Origin: an uncultured Clostridia bacterium | Lineage (GTDB): Bacteria; Bacillota; Clostridia; Oscillospirales; CAG-272 | Direction of reading: 5' to 3' | Length of the DNA stretch: 11,683 bases | NCBI GenBank assembly: GCA_947624945.1 | Contig: CANQMJ010000073.1 | Coordinates: 1 to 11,683, forward strand | Shown here: positions 1 through 7,014 of the stretch, piece after piece | Position numbering within the stretch: the stretch's first letter is position 1 | Layout: the number at the start of each line of letters is the position of its first letter | Notes under the pieces: generated by a model | Seen by the model: only the letters and a program-made list of their open reading frames with translations | Told to the model about the DNA's origin: nothing | Database searches by the model: none | Program-made: the position numbers and the translations under genes

Positions 1-2167
1 GCGTATCGCGCAGCTCGGACAGGAATATCGGCTTATTGCAGAACGCGGTGACGCCCGCCTTTCTCGCCTCGTCCTCGATAGCGGTCCAGTCGTATGCCGT
101 CAATATCACGATAGGTACATTTTCGCCCGCGAGCGAGCGTATCTGTCTTACGACCTCAAGCCCGCTCAGATCGGGCAGCATCCAGTCGATGATGTAGGCG
201 TAATACGCGTCTCCCATCTCGATAGCCTGCTTCGCTCTGAGAACAGCCTCGCTGCCGTGCATCGTCCACTCGGCGCGCATCCCTATCTGCGTCAGCATCT
301 TCGTCACGCTGTCGCACGTCGAAAAGCTGTCGTCGACGACGAGTCCGCGCACGCCGGACAGCTCGCGTATGACCGTCGGCTGCTTCGTCTCGGACTGGAG
401 CCTGAACTGCAGCTCGATTATGAACTCCGTTCCCTTGCCCTGCTCCGTTTCGACGGAGATCGTACCGCCCATCGTGTCAACGATGTTCTTCGTTATCGCC
501 ATGCCGAGACCTGTGCCCTGTATGCCGCTGACGGTCGAGGTGCGCTCGCGCTCAAACGGCTCGAATATATGACCCGCGAACTCGCGGCTCATGCCGATGC
601 CCGTATCCTTTACGCGTATCTCGTATGAACCGTATCCCGTCGGCGCGCCGGGCTTCTGTTTTATCATCAGCGAGACAGACCCGCCCGCGGGCGTGAATTT
701 TATCGCGTTCGACAGCAGATTCAAAAGCACCTGGTTCACATGCAGCTTGTCGCAGTAGATGTCCTCGTCGACGATATCCATCGTGTCCATGAAGAAGTTG
801 AGCTGCTTTGAATGCATCTGAGTCTGTATAATATTTCGCATATCGCGGAATATATCCGATATCGAGCACGGCTTTTCCTCTATATTAAGCTTGCCTGACT
901 CGATGCGGCTCATGTCGAGTATATCGTTGATGAGGCTCAAAAGGTGATTGCTCGACGACATTATCTTTGCGAGATATTCCTGAACGCGCGGCTTGTTGTC
1001 TATGTTCGTCTCCGCCAGCGTCGTAAATCCGATGATGGCGTTCATCGGCGTTCTTATATCGTGCGACATGTTCGAAAGGAACGTCGTCTTCGCCCTCTCC
1101 GCCGCCTCCGCCTTCTTGAGCTTTTCCTCAAGCACGGCGCGCTCGACCGAGTCGGACACCATCCTTTTCGTTATCCTGCCTATGACGATATAGTATACAG
1201 CAACGGCGGCGAGCATCACGGCGCCGACTATATAGTAAATGCGCTGAACGGCGTAAACGCTCGTGAACGCCTCGCGCTCCGGCACGGATACGGCTATCGA
1301 CCACGTTTTAAGTATCGACCAGTCCTCGGCGGCACTGCCCGTGACCTCTACCGGAGCGTAGCACATGTACTGCCAGCCGTCTGTATTATCCGTGCGGAAT
1401 ATGACATATCCTGACCCGCCGTCCTCTATATCGTCTGTGAATTCATCCCAGTGAAGGCTGCCCTTCGTCCGGCGGTCGGGCTGCTTTCCCGCCCTGTAAT
1501 CGTCCGTATTCCCGAGCGTGCCGTGGAACGTGTCGATTATGAAATCGCCCGTTTCCGTATCTATGATATAGATGTTGGACGTACTGTTATATATGCTCCC
1601 GATATTCAGCACATTCGGAAGATCCTTCAGATAAGTCACGCCGTAAAGCATCGCTGCCGTTTTCCCGTCCTGTATTATCGGGACAAACTGGCGCAGTATC
1701 AGCTCTCCCGTCGCGCTCTCTGTTCGCCTTGAAACGTGCTGTCCGTATGATTCTTCTTCCTCAAACGACAGATCGGAGCCTTCCCACACCGCGATGTCAG
1801 AGCCGTTCGGGACAAGGATGCGGTTATCGGGGAGAAGGATGCGGATCCTCATCGTTTCGAGCAGCGGTGCGACTGTGCTGACCATCTCCGTCATCGCGTC
1901 GATGTCGAAGTTGTCGGTCGCCGAGATTATGTCCGCCGTCGATTTGAGTATACGTCCCTCTCTTTCAAACTTTGACACGAGCTCGTTTGAAACTGTTTTG
2001 AGTCCCTCCTCCAAACGTCCGATGGAGCGGTCGCGTATGGACAGATATATCGTAATGTAGGACGTCAGAAACAGCGCGGCGATGATTAGAAGAAGGACTA
2101 CCGAAGCCGGCACCCTTCCGTCGCGGAGCATCGGATGCTTTGTTTTGTTTTCCGTTTCTTTTGCCAT
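1..2167 (-). CDS. Cache-type transmembrane hybrid sensor histidine kinase (C-terminus cut off by window edge)
   Basis: Membrane sensor kinase that should autophosphorylate on His and pass the phosphate to an attached receiver. I read 722 uninterrupted codons from ATG at 2167 to the left edge, with no stop. In order: TM1 about residues 20-43; an extracytoplasmic region about 44-308 resembling a Cache sensor; TM2 about 309-331; a short coiled coil 338-360; HisKA with SHDIRTP (His369); HATPase_c with the N box near 483-488, DTGIGM at 521-526 and GTGLGM at 551-556; and a receiver from about 606 with Asp pair 612-613, phospho-acceptor Asp661 (DWMLP) and Lys712. More domains, such as a second receiver, may lie beyond the edge. 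The start has only a weak GGA-type ribosome site. It begins 29 nt after the Hpt gene, so translation may be coupled. Family and domain order are clear; the ligand is unknown. Confidence 0.93.
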   Translation of the reverse strand, partial: MAKETENKTKHPMLRDGRVPASVVLLLIIAALFLTSYITIYLSIRDRSIGRLEEGLKTVSNELVSKFEREGRILKSTADIISATDNFDIDAMTEMVSTVAPLLETMRIRILLPDNRILVPNGSDIAVWEGSDLSFEEEESYGQHVSRRTESATGELILRQFVPIIQDGKTAAMLYGVTYLKDLPNVLNIGSIYNSTSNIYIIDTETGDFIIDTFHGTLGNTDDYRAGKQPDRRTKGSLHWDEFTDDIEDGGSGYVIFRTDNTDGWQYMCYAPVEVTGSAAEDWSILKTWSIAVSVPEREAFTSVYAVQRIYYIVGAVMLAAVAVYYIVIGRITKRMVSDSVERAVLEEKLKKAEAAERAKTTFLSNMSHDIRTPMNAIIGFTTLAETNIDNKPRVQEYLAKIMSSSNHLLSLINDILDMSRIESGKLNIEEKPCSISDIFRDMRNIIQTQMHSKQLNFFMDTMDIVDEDIYCDKLHVNQVLLNLLSNAIKFTPAGGSVSLMIKQKPGAPTGYGSYEIRVKDTGIGMSREFAGHIFEPFERERTSTVSGIQGTGLGMAITKNIVDTMGGTISVETEQGKGTEFIIELQFRLQSETKQPTVIRELSGVRGLVVDDSFSTCDSVTKMLTQIGMRAEWTMHGSEAVLRAKQAIEMGDAYYAYIIDWMLPDLSGLEVVRQIRSLAGENVPIVILTAYDWTAIEDEARKAGVTAFCNKPIFLSELRDT

Positions 2168-2196
2168 ATTTCTATGTTCCGTCCGATGTGCCGGCA

Positions 2197-2559
2197 TCAG
2201 CCGGGAAGCTCAGCCTTGAACGCGTTTATCGCGTCTGTCGTCTCCTTATAATCCGCGCATACACAGTCGAGCAGCGCGGGCGTATTCGGCGACACGCCGC
2301 CTCGCAGCGACTCCGTCAGCTCGGAGCTCGATTTTCCGAGCTTTGTGAAGCTGAGATTCTGGCACATGCCCTTGATCGTATGAGCTGCCCTGAACGCTTC
2401 CTCGTAGTTTCCGCTCTCATAAGAGGTGCGCAGAAGCTCGAAACTCTTGTCGTCAAGGAATTTCAGCACGAATTTCTGCACGAGCCTTTCGCTGCGCAGA
2501 CGTCCCACGACCTCGTCGTAGTCTGCTCCCATAGCTTCATAGCACTGTTTCAGCGTCAT
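2197..2559 (-). CDS. Stand-alone Hpt (histidine phosphotransfer) domain protein
   Basis: A 120-residue protein that is essentially a single Hpt domain. The motif AHTIKG at residues 59-64 carries the expected phospho-accepting His60, within a helical segment rich in A, L and E. Such proteins shuttle phosphate between receiver domains of hybrid kinases and those of response regulators in the cytoplasm. The start is well supported: GGAGG at 2568-2572 sits 8 nt before the ATG. The gene lies between the c-di-GMP response regulator (37 nt upstream) and the Cache hybrid kinase (29 nt downstream). No kinase sequence visible here has its own Hpt domain, so this protein is the natural relay link for the locus. 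That role is inferred from context. The family assignment rests on the HTIKG motif, size and neighbours. Confidence 0.92.
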   Translation of the reverse strand: MTLKQCYEAMGADYDEVVGRLRSERLVQKFVLKFLDDKSFELLRTSYESGNYEEAFRAAHTIKGMCQNLSFTKLGKSSSELTESLRGGVSPNTPALLDCVCADYKETTDAINAFKAELPG

Positions 2560-2596
2560 AACATTTTCCTCCGTAAATATCGTTATATGTCGCCTG

Positions 2597-4648
2597 TCAC
2601 CTTGTCTGTTTTGTCTCCGACTTCAACACTCCCTCGAGCGAGCTGTCGAAAAACCGATACTGATGTTTGCCGCCACGCTTTGCCGCGTAAAGCGCGACGT
2701 CGGCGGCGTGATAGAGCGCGTCGTAAGACAGTCCGACCGTCTCACCGAGAGCGACTCCCATCGAGACCGAGATGTTTATCCCGTCGCAGTCAAAGCAGAG
2801 ATTCGAGTAAATACGGTCGATGGTGCGCTCGATGTCGGTGTTGTACTCGAGGAAGATGAAGAATTCCTCGCCTCCCGCGCGGCAGCATATATCGGATCTG
2901 CGCACACTGCCGAGCATCTGACGCGCGAGCTTTTGCAGGACTTTGTCGCCGAAGGCATGACCGTAAACGTCGTTCACCTTTTTGAAATCGTCTATGTCTA
3001 TCTCCGCCAGAGCGTAGTGGTCTTCTGGACGCTCCTGCATACGCATCTCTATCTGCGCCTTTGTGCTCGCACGGTTGAGAAGACCGGTGAGATTGTCGCG
3101 GCTCGCCTTCTGCTCGAGCTCCGCGATCTTTGTGCGTGAGTCATGTATGTCTATGACCGTACCGATCGCGCCGTCGAATTTCGGCGTCGGGTCGTCCGTC
3201 CACATCGAGCGCATCGCGACTCTGCACCAGCGCACCATGTTGTCTATATGTAACTGACAGTCGAGCCTTATCTCGGGCTTTTCCGGCGTCGTCGCATGCA
3301 GTCTTTTGCTCAAAAGCTCCCATGTCCCGTCGCCGAGCACTGCTGTAAGCTTGGCGTCTTTTTTCGGGTCCATGATTATCTCGTCGAGACCGAGCTTTTT
3401 TGCGCCCCATACGGACACCGTCACCATCGACGGGTCGACCGAATATTCGAACTGTATCGCCTCCGTCATTGAAGCATAGAAGCTGTTGCGGACGCGCTCC
3501 TTGTCGAGCAGGCGGAGCGTTCGCTTTGAGACTCCTCCGCCCTCGCCTCTCAGCATCTCCTCCGATATGCGTCTGAGCTTATGACGCTTGATATCGTCGG
3601 GCGAGCTCTGCTCGCGCGACTGACGGAACTGCTCGATATTCTCGTTCATGCATTCGATAAGGAGCGGATTGAACGCGCCGCACTCGCCGCGCACAATCAT
3701 GCCTATCGCTTCCTCATGCGTAAACGGCGGCTTATACACGCGCTCGCTCGTGAGCGCGTCGTAAACGTCCGCGAGCGCGACGACCTGCGCCGATATCGGT
3801 ATGTCGTCGCCCTTCAGCCCGTCGGGATAACCTCTGCCGTCCCAGCGCTCGTGGTGCCAGCGGCATATCTCCCTCGCCACCTTGACGAGCGGTTCCTGCC
3901 TGTGTACGGGCAGATCGCTTATCATATCGGCGCCGATCGCCGAATGCGTCTTCATTATCTCGAATTCTTCCGGCGTGAGCTTTCCGGGTTTATTCAGTAT
4001 CTTTTCGTCTATCGCCATTTTGCCGACGTCGTGGAGCGCCGACGCCGTGCTTATCATCGAGATATCCGCCATTGTGAGGTTATACTTGTCGGTCTTGTTT
4101 AAAAGGCATGTCAGAAGCATATCCGTTAGCGTGCGCACATGAAGGATATGGCTCCCGCTCTCGCCGTTTCTGAACTCCATAATATGGCTGAGGATGTCTA
4201 TCATAAGGTCGCTGTGGCGCTCTTTTTCGTACACCTGATCCTCGACCATGCCGATGAGCCGCTTTTGCTTTGCGTAGAGCAGTATCGTGTTGATGACTCT
4301 GTGCTGGACTATGAGCGCGTCGAACGGGCGGGCTATAAAGTCAGTCGTCCCGAGCTCGTATGCGCGCTCAACGTGCGACGAGCTGTTCTCTGACGAGATG
4401 ATTATGACGGGGACCGCATCTATCCACCCGTTTTTGTTCATCGTCTCAAGTACGCCGAAGCCGTCGAGATTCGGCATAACTATGTCGAGAAGCAAAAGCG
4501 ATATGTCGGAAAGCCGTGTGCTCATAACGGCGACGGCCTGCACCCCGTCCTCGGCTTCGATTATATCGTACCTGTCGCTGAGCATATCGGCAAGTATCGA
4601 ACGGTTCATCTCCGAATCGTCCGCAATAAGAATTATCTCTTTTTTCAT
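2597..4648 (-). CDS. Response regulator with REC, HD-GYP, PAS-like and GGDEF domains (c-di-GMP turnover)
   Basis: Predicted two-way c-di-GMP enzyme of 683 residues. REC 1-125 has Asp10/Asp11 and phospho-acceptor Asp55 (LDIVMP), but the usual Lys of the KP motif is Arg107 (ARPF). HD-GYP about 145-340 has HDVGK (His206, Asp207), His235, HHERWDGRGYP from 265 and Asp294, so the phosphodiesterase site looks complete. A PAS-like stretch covers about 385-505. GGDEF about 510-670 has IDIDDFKKVND, GGEEF at 592-596 and an inhibitory-site-type RxxD at 583-586, so the cyclase also looks competent. I chose the ATG at 4648 because GAGG (4655-4658) sits 6 nt upstream and the receiver begins directly after it. 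An in-frame TTG at 4762 would add 38 residues, but that stretch has no ribosome site and holds tandem repeats. First gene of the leftward operon. Which activity dominates cannot be told from sequence. Confidence 0.95.
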   Translation of the reverse strand: MKKEIILIADDSEMNRSILADMLSDRYDIIEAEDGVQAVAVMSTRLSDISLLLLDIVMPNLDGFGVLETMNKNGWIDAVPVIIISSENSSSHVERAYELGTTDFIARPFDALIVQHRVINTILLYAKQKRLIGMVEDQVYEKERHSDLMIDILSHIMEFRNGESGSHILHVRTLTDMLLTCLLNKTDKYNLTMADISMISTASALHDVGKMAIDEKILNKPGKLTPEEFEIMKTHSAIGADMISDLPVHRQEPLVKVAREICRWHHERWDGRGYPDGLKGDDIPISAQVVALADVYDALTSERVYKPPFTHEEAIGMIVRGECGAFNPLLIECMNENIEQFRQSREQSSPDDIKRHKLRRISEEMLRGEGGGVSKRTLRLLDKERVRNSFYASMTEAIQFEYSVDPSMVTVSVWGAKKLGLDEIIMDPKKDAKLTAVLGDGTWELLSKRLHATTPEKPEIRLDCQLHIDNMVRWCRVAMRSMWTDDPTPKFDGAIGTVIDIHDSRTKIAELEQKASRDNLTGLLNRASTKAQIEMRMQERPEDHYALAEIDIDDFKKVNDVYGHAFGDKVLQKLARQMLGSVRRSDICCRAGGEEFFIFLEYNTDIERTIDRIYSNLCFDCDGINISVSMGVALGETVGLSYDALYHAADVALYAAKRGGKHQYRFFDSSLEGVLKSETKQTR

Positions 4649-4703
4649 TTTATTCCTCGGTGATGTCATACGACGGGCCGCATCGCCCGCCCGGACAATA
4701 TCA

Positions 4704-4723
4704 TATATGCCGCTATATGCCGC
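4704..4723. repeat. Exact 10-bp tandem duplication (TATATGCCGC twice)
   Basis: TATATGCCGC occurs at 4704-4713 and again, without a gap, at 4714-4723. It lies in the predicted 5' leader of the leftward operon. The unit length is not a multiple of three, which argues against this stretch being coding. It may be a slippage duplication or a pair of protein-binding half sites one helical turn apart. Confidence 0.85.
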
Positions 4724-4748
4724 CGACGCATCATGAAATATGTCGAAA

Positions 4749-4766
4749 GGCAATAATGGCAATAAT
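4749..4766. repeat. Exact 9-bp tandem duplication (GGCAATAAT twice)
   Basis: GGCAATAAT occurs at 4749-4757 and immediately again at 4758-4766. It starts just downstream of the predicted leftward transcription start near 4771, so it would form the first part of that mRNA leader. Confidence 0.85.
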
Positions 4767-4777
4767 ATCGTATGTTA

Positions 4778-4806
4778 ATTATATCATACTGTCTGCGAAA
4801 AAGCAA
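4778..4806 (-). promoter_or_regulatory. Candidate sigma-70 (SigA) promoter for the leftward REC/HD-GYP/GGDEF - Hpt - kinase operon
   Basis: On the minus strand there is a perfect TATAAT -10 box at 4783-4778, preceded by TGA, which makes an extended -10. A weak -35, TTGCTT at 4806-4801, lies 17 nt upstream. Transcription would begin near 4771 and give a leader of about 120 nt before the chosen ATG at 4648. The -10 is the strong part of this call. Confidence 0.6.
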
Positions 4807-4898
4807 GCCGTTTGACACGTTTTGCCCGGCAGGCGCCGTATATATTTCACGCCGCCGCAGGCTGTGATGTCTCAGAGCCTCCCGTTTCGGGCGATAAA

Positions 4899-4910
4899 CG
4901 ATGCGCATCG
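4899..4910. promoter_or_regulatory. 12-bp perfect palindrome (CGATGCGCATCG)
   Basis: CGATGCGCATCG reads the same on both strands. It lies between the two divergent promoters, 26 bp upstream of the ATTTG/CAAAT array. Its location suggests a possible dimer-binding site, but it matches no operator I can name. A short CCCG-TTT-CGGG dyad lies just to its left at 4881-4891. Confidence 0.4.
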
Positions 4911-4936
4911 CTGTATTTTGCTATTTTACGTATATT

Positions 4937-4971
4937 ATTTGAAAGTCAAATATAGACATTTGCTCTCAAAT
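4937..4971. promoter_or_regulatory. Candidate operator: two ATTTG/CAAAT dyads two helical turns apart
   Basis: Half sites run ATTTG (4937-4941), CAAAT (4947-4951), ATTTG (4958-4962), CAAAT (4967-4971). They form two dyads with centres about 20.5 bp apart. The first extends to TATTTGA-AAG-TCAAATA (4936-4952) and abuts the -35 box. The second overlaps the last -35 base and lies in the promoter spacer. Such placement is typical of a repressor or other dimeric regulator. The protein is unknown and no DNA-binding regulator is encoded in the window. Confidence 0.55.
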
Positions 4972-4981
4972 ATGTTATAAT
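4953..4981 (+). promoter_or_regulatory. Sigma-70 (SigA) promoter for the rightward operon
   Basis: TAGACA at 4953-4958 (5 of 6 matches to TTGACA), a 17-nt spacer, then a perfect TATAAT at 4976-4981 preceded by TGT (extended -10). The predicted start is near 4988, about 80 nt before the ATG at 5068. It would leave only about 11 nt before the alternative TTG start at 4999. Confidence 0.8.
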
Positions 4982-5010
4982 AGTATTTGTAGTATTGTTT
5001 GTCGGAGCAT

Positions 5011-5034
5011 ACGTTTACCGTCATCGGTAAGCGT
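5011..5034 (+). promoter_or_regulatory. Leader hairpin upstream of the soluble hybrid kinase gene
   Basis: ACGTTTACCG and CGGTAAGCGT can pair as a 10-bp stem with one G-U pair, closing a TCAT loop. It lies between the predicted transcription start and the ATG at 5068. No run of T follows, so it does not look like an intrinsic terminator. It could affect mRNA stability or ribosome access. If the TTG at 4999 is the true start, the stem would be inside the coding sequence. Confidence 0.5.
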
Positions 5035-5067
5035 CGTTTGACGAAAGAAAATCGGCAGGTATGGCAG

Positions 5068-7014
5068 ATGAATGATTTTCTGAGCGGACTCCACGATTTC
5101 TTTGACCCGGTCACATTCCCGGTCATAGCGGCGGTCCACGATGAAAACGGAATATGGAGACCGATATTCGCCAACGGCAGCGCCGAACGGCTCACATCCG
5201 GTCGGGGTAACGAGCTCGTCGGCGCGATGTCGCAGGCTCTTTCGTCCGGCGCGTCCGAATGGTCCGGCGAGCTGTGGGGGCTCGACATCGACGCGCGCAT
5301 TTCACCCTACACAGACGGCACGGTGATGATACTGCCGCGCGACATCACGGAGGAGCTGCGCCGCCAGCAGAAAAGGATAGACGATTCCAAAGCCGCACTC
5401 CAAAGCGCGCTCGACGCCGCTAACGCCGCGAGCCGTGCCAAGACGGAATTTCTCTCGAACATGTCTCACGACATTAGAACGCCGCTCAACGCCATAATCG
5501 GTATGACAACGATCGCAGAGGCGCATCTCGACGAGCGCGAGAGGATCGAGGACTGTCTTGAAAAAATAGGTCTTTCGTCGCGCCACCTCTTGTCGATAAT
5601 CAACGATATACTCGATATGTCCCGTATCGAATCGGGCAAGCTTTCCGTTTCGGCGGAGCCGTTCGCGTTGGCGGATCTCATCCACTCGATCATGGCGATA
5701 TTCAAGCCGCAGGCGGACAAGAAGGGGCTCTCCGTAAAGCTCGATTTTACCGGTATACGCCACGAGAACGTGCGCGGCGACGACGTCAGGATAAGTCAGA
5801 TACTCGTCAACATTCTTTCAAACGCCGTCAAATTCACAAAAGAGGGCGGCACCGTATCTTTCACCATACGTGAGACGGGAAAGAACACGTCCGACGACAT
5901 AAACTACTGCTATTATGAATTCATCGTCAGCGACACCGGCATCGGCATGAGTCCGGAGTTTCTGAAAAAGCTGTTCATGCCGTTCGAGCGCGACAGCAGC
6001 GTCAACCACATCGAGGGCACCGGCCTCGGCATGGCGATAACGAACAATCTCGTAAAGATGATGAACGGCGAGATATCGGTCGAGAGCACAGAAGGCGTCG
6101 GGACAAAGTTCACCGTCCTGCTCCCGCTCGAACAGCTCGACACCGATTCGTCAAAGCTTTGCGCACTGCGCGGACTCTCCGTGCTCGCCGCCGACGCGGA
6201 CGAGCATGCAAGGCAGAACCTGCGCGAGATACTTACCGACCTCGACATGGAGTGCGACATCGTCGGAAGCGCGTTTGAGGCGTGCAGTCTCGCCGAGGAG
6301 CATCACGCAGAGGGTAACGATTACTTCGCAGTTATACTCAGTCTCCACCTTCCGCACGTGAACGGCATCGACTTATGCCGCGAGCTGCGTGGTACGCTCA
6401 GCGCAAATATACCCATAATCATCATTTCAGCGAGCGAGTGGACGCTCTCGGCCGACGAAATGCGCAAATACGGCATATCCGGGTTCGTGCCGAAGCCTCT
6501 CTTCCGCTCGCGGCTCGGCGAGACTCTTTACGCATACACACCCGAGGGCAGGGCGGAAAGCTCCGCCGACAGTGACGACGACAGCGATTTCTCCGGATTT
6601 AAGCTTCTTCTCGTCGAGGATAACGAGATCAACCGCGAGATCGGCGTCGAGCTGCTCGAGATGCTCGGCGCCTCCGTCGACTGCGCCGAGGACGGAAAAG
6701 AGGCCGTCGACAAATTCGCATCGTCCGCACCCGGTACATACGATCTCATCTTCATGGATATACAGATGCCCGTGATGAACGGGCTCGACGCCGCAAAAGC
6801 GATACGGGCGCTTCCGCGCAAGGACGCTTCGCGCATCCCCATCGTCGCGATGAGTGCGAACGCGTTCGTCGAGGACATAAGGGCGTGCAAGCGCGCCGGC
6901 ATGGACGATCACGTGCCGAAGCCCGTCAGTCTCCGGAGCCTCATCGACGTCATGAACAAATATCTCCGTTCCGACTTTGACGGACATCGCGAGGGATCGG
7001 AGGACGACATATGA
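5068..7014 (+). CDS. Soluble PAS-like hybrid histidine kinase with one degenerate and one intact receiver
   Basis: A 648-residue kinase with no membrane segment, so it should act in the cytoplasm. In order: a small PAS-like region about 10-92; a coiled coil 93-125; HisKA with SHDIRTP (His134); HATPase_c with the N box near 248-252, DTGIGM at 289-294 and GTGLGM at 317-322; a first receiver about 368-488; a Ser/Asp-rich linker 498-508; and a second receiver about 511-633 with Asp518, phospho-acceptor Asp564, Ser596 and Lys618. In the first receiver the acceptor Asp is replaced by Ser425 (ILSLHLP), although Lys476 remains. The ATG at 5068 is preferred because the promoter and a leader hairpin lie just upstream. 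Its ribosome site is weak, and TTG at 4999 (671 residues) is the alternative. It overlaps the next gene by 4 bp. The kinase core resembles that of the leftward Cache kinase. Confidence 0.93.
   Translation: MNDFLSGLHDFFDPVTFPVIAAVHDENGIWRPIFANGSAERLTSGRGNELVGAMSQALSSGASEWSGELWGLDIDARISPYTDGTVMILPRDITEELRRQQKRIDDSKAALQSALDAANAASRAKTEFLSNMSHDIRTPLNAIIGMTTIAEAHLDERERIEDCLEKIGLSSRHLLSIINDILDMSRIESGKLSVSAEPFALADLIHSIMAIFKPQADKKGLSVKLDFTGIRHENVRGDDVRISQILVNILSNAVKFTKEGGTVSFTIRETGKNTSDDINYCYYEFIVSDTGIGMSPEFLKKLFMPFERDSSVNHIEGTGLGMAITNNLVKMMNGEISVESTEGVGTKFTVLLPLEQLDTDSSKLCALRGLSVLAADADEHARQNLREILTDLDMECDIVGSAFEACSLAEEHHAEGNDYFAVILSLHLPHVNGIDLCRELRGTLSANIPIIIISASEWTLSADEMRKYGISGFVPKPLFRSRLGETLYAYTPEGRAESSADSDDDSDFSGFKLLLVEDNEINREIGVELLEMLGASVDCAEDGKEAVDKFASSAPGTYDLIFMDIQMPVMNGLDAAKAIRALPRKDASRIPIVAMSANAFVEDIRACKRAGMDDHVPKPVSLRSLIDVMNKYLRSDFDGHREGSEDDI

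Larger units (their letters stand above)
4649..5067. other. Divergent AT-rich control region between the two signalling operons
   Basis: A spacer of about 420 bp between the start codons of two divergent operons, clearly richer in A and T than the flanking genes. It contains a leftward promoter candidate, a rightward promoter candidate, an ATTTG/CAAAT dyad array, a 12-bp palindrome, two tandem duplications and a leader hairpin, each listed separately. I see no convincing gene in it. I also looked for the conserved features of a GEMM-type c-di-GMP riboswitch in both leaders and did not recognise them by eye. Confidence 0.8.

Noticed and set aside
2140..2859. A 239-codon plus-strand open frame
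   Set aside because: It runs opposite the Hpt gene and the GGDEF domain, both of which have clear motifs. The product is basic and featureless.
4649..4762. A 38-residue N-terminal extension of the c-di-GMP regulator from a TTG at 4762
   Set aside because: There is no ribosome site, the predicted transcription start is only about 9 nt away, the stretch holds tandem repeats, and the ATG at 4648 has a good GAGG site directly before the receiver.
4812..4817. A perfect TTGACA on the plus strand as a second rightward promoter
   Set aside because: No -10-like hexamer lies 16-18 nt downstream; the nearest TATATT is about 23 nt away.
4649..5067. A c-di-GMP riboswitch (GEMM type) in either leader
   Set aside because: The expected conserved two-helix junction and tetraloop-receptor features were not recognisable by eye. 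A covariance-model search would settle it.
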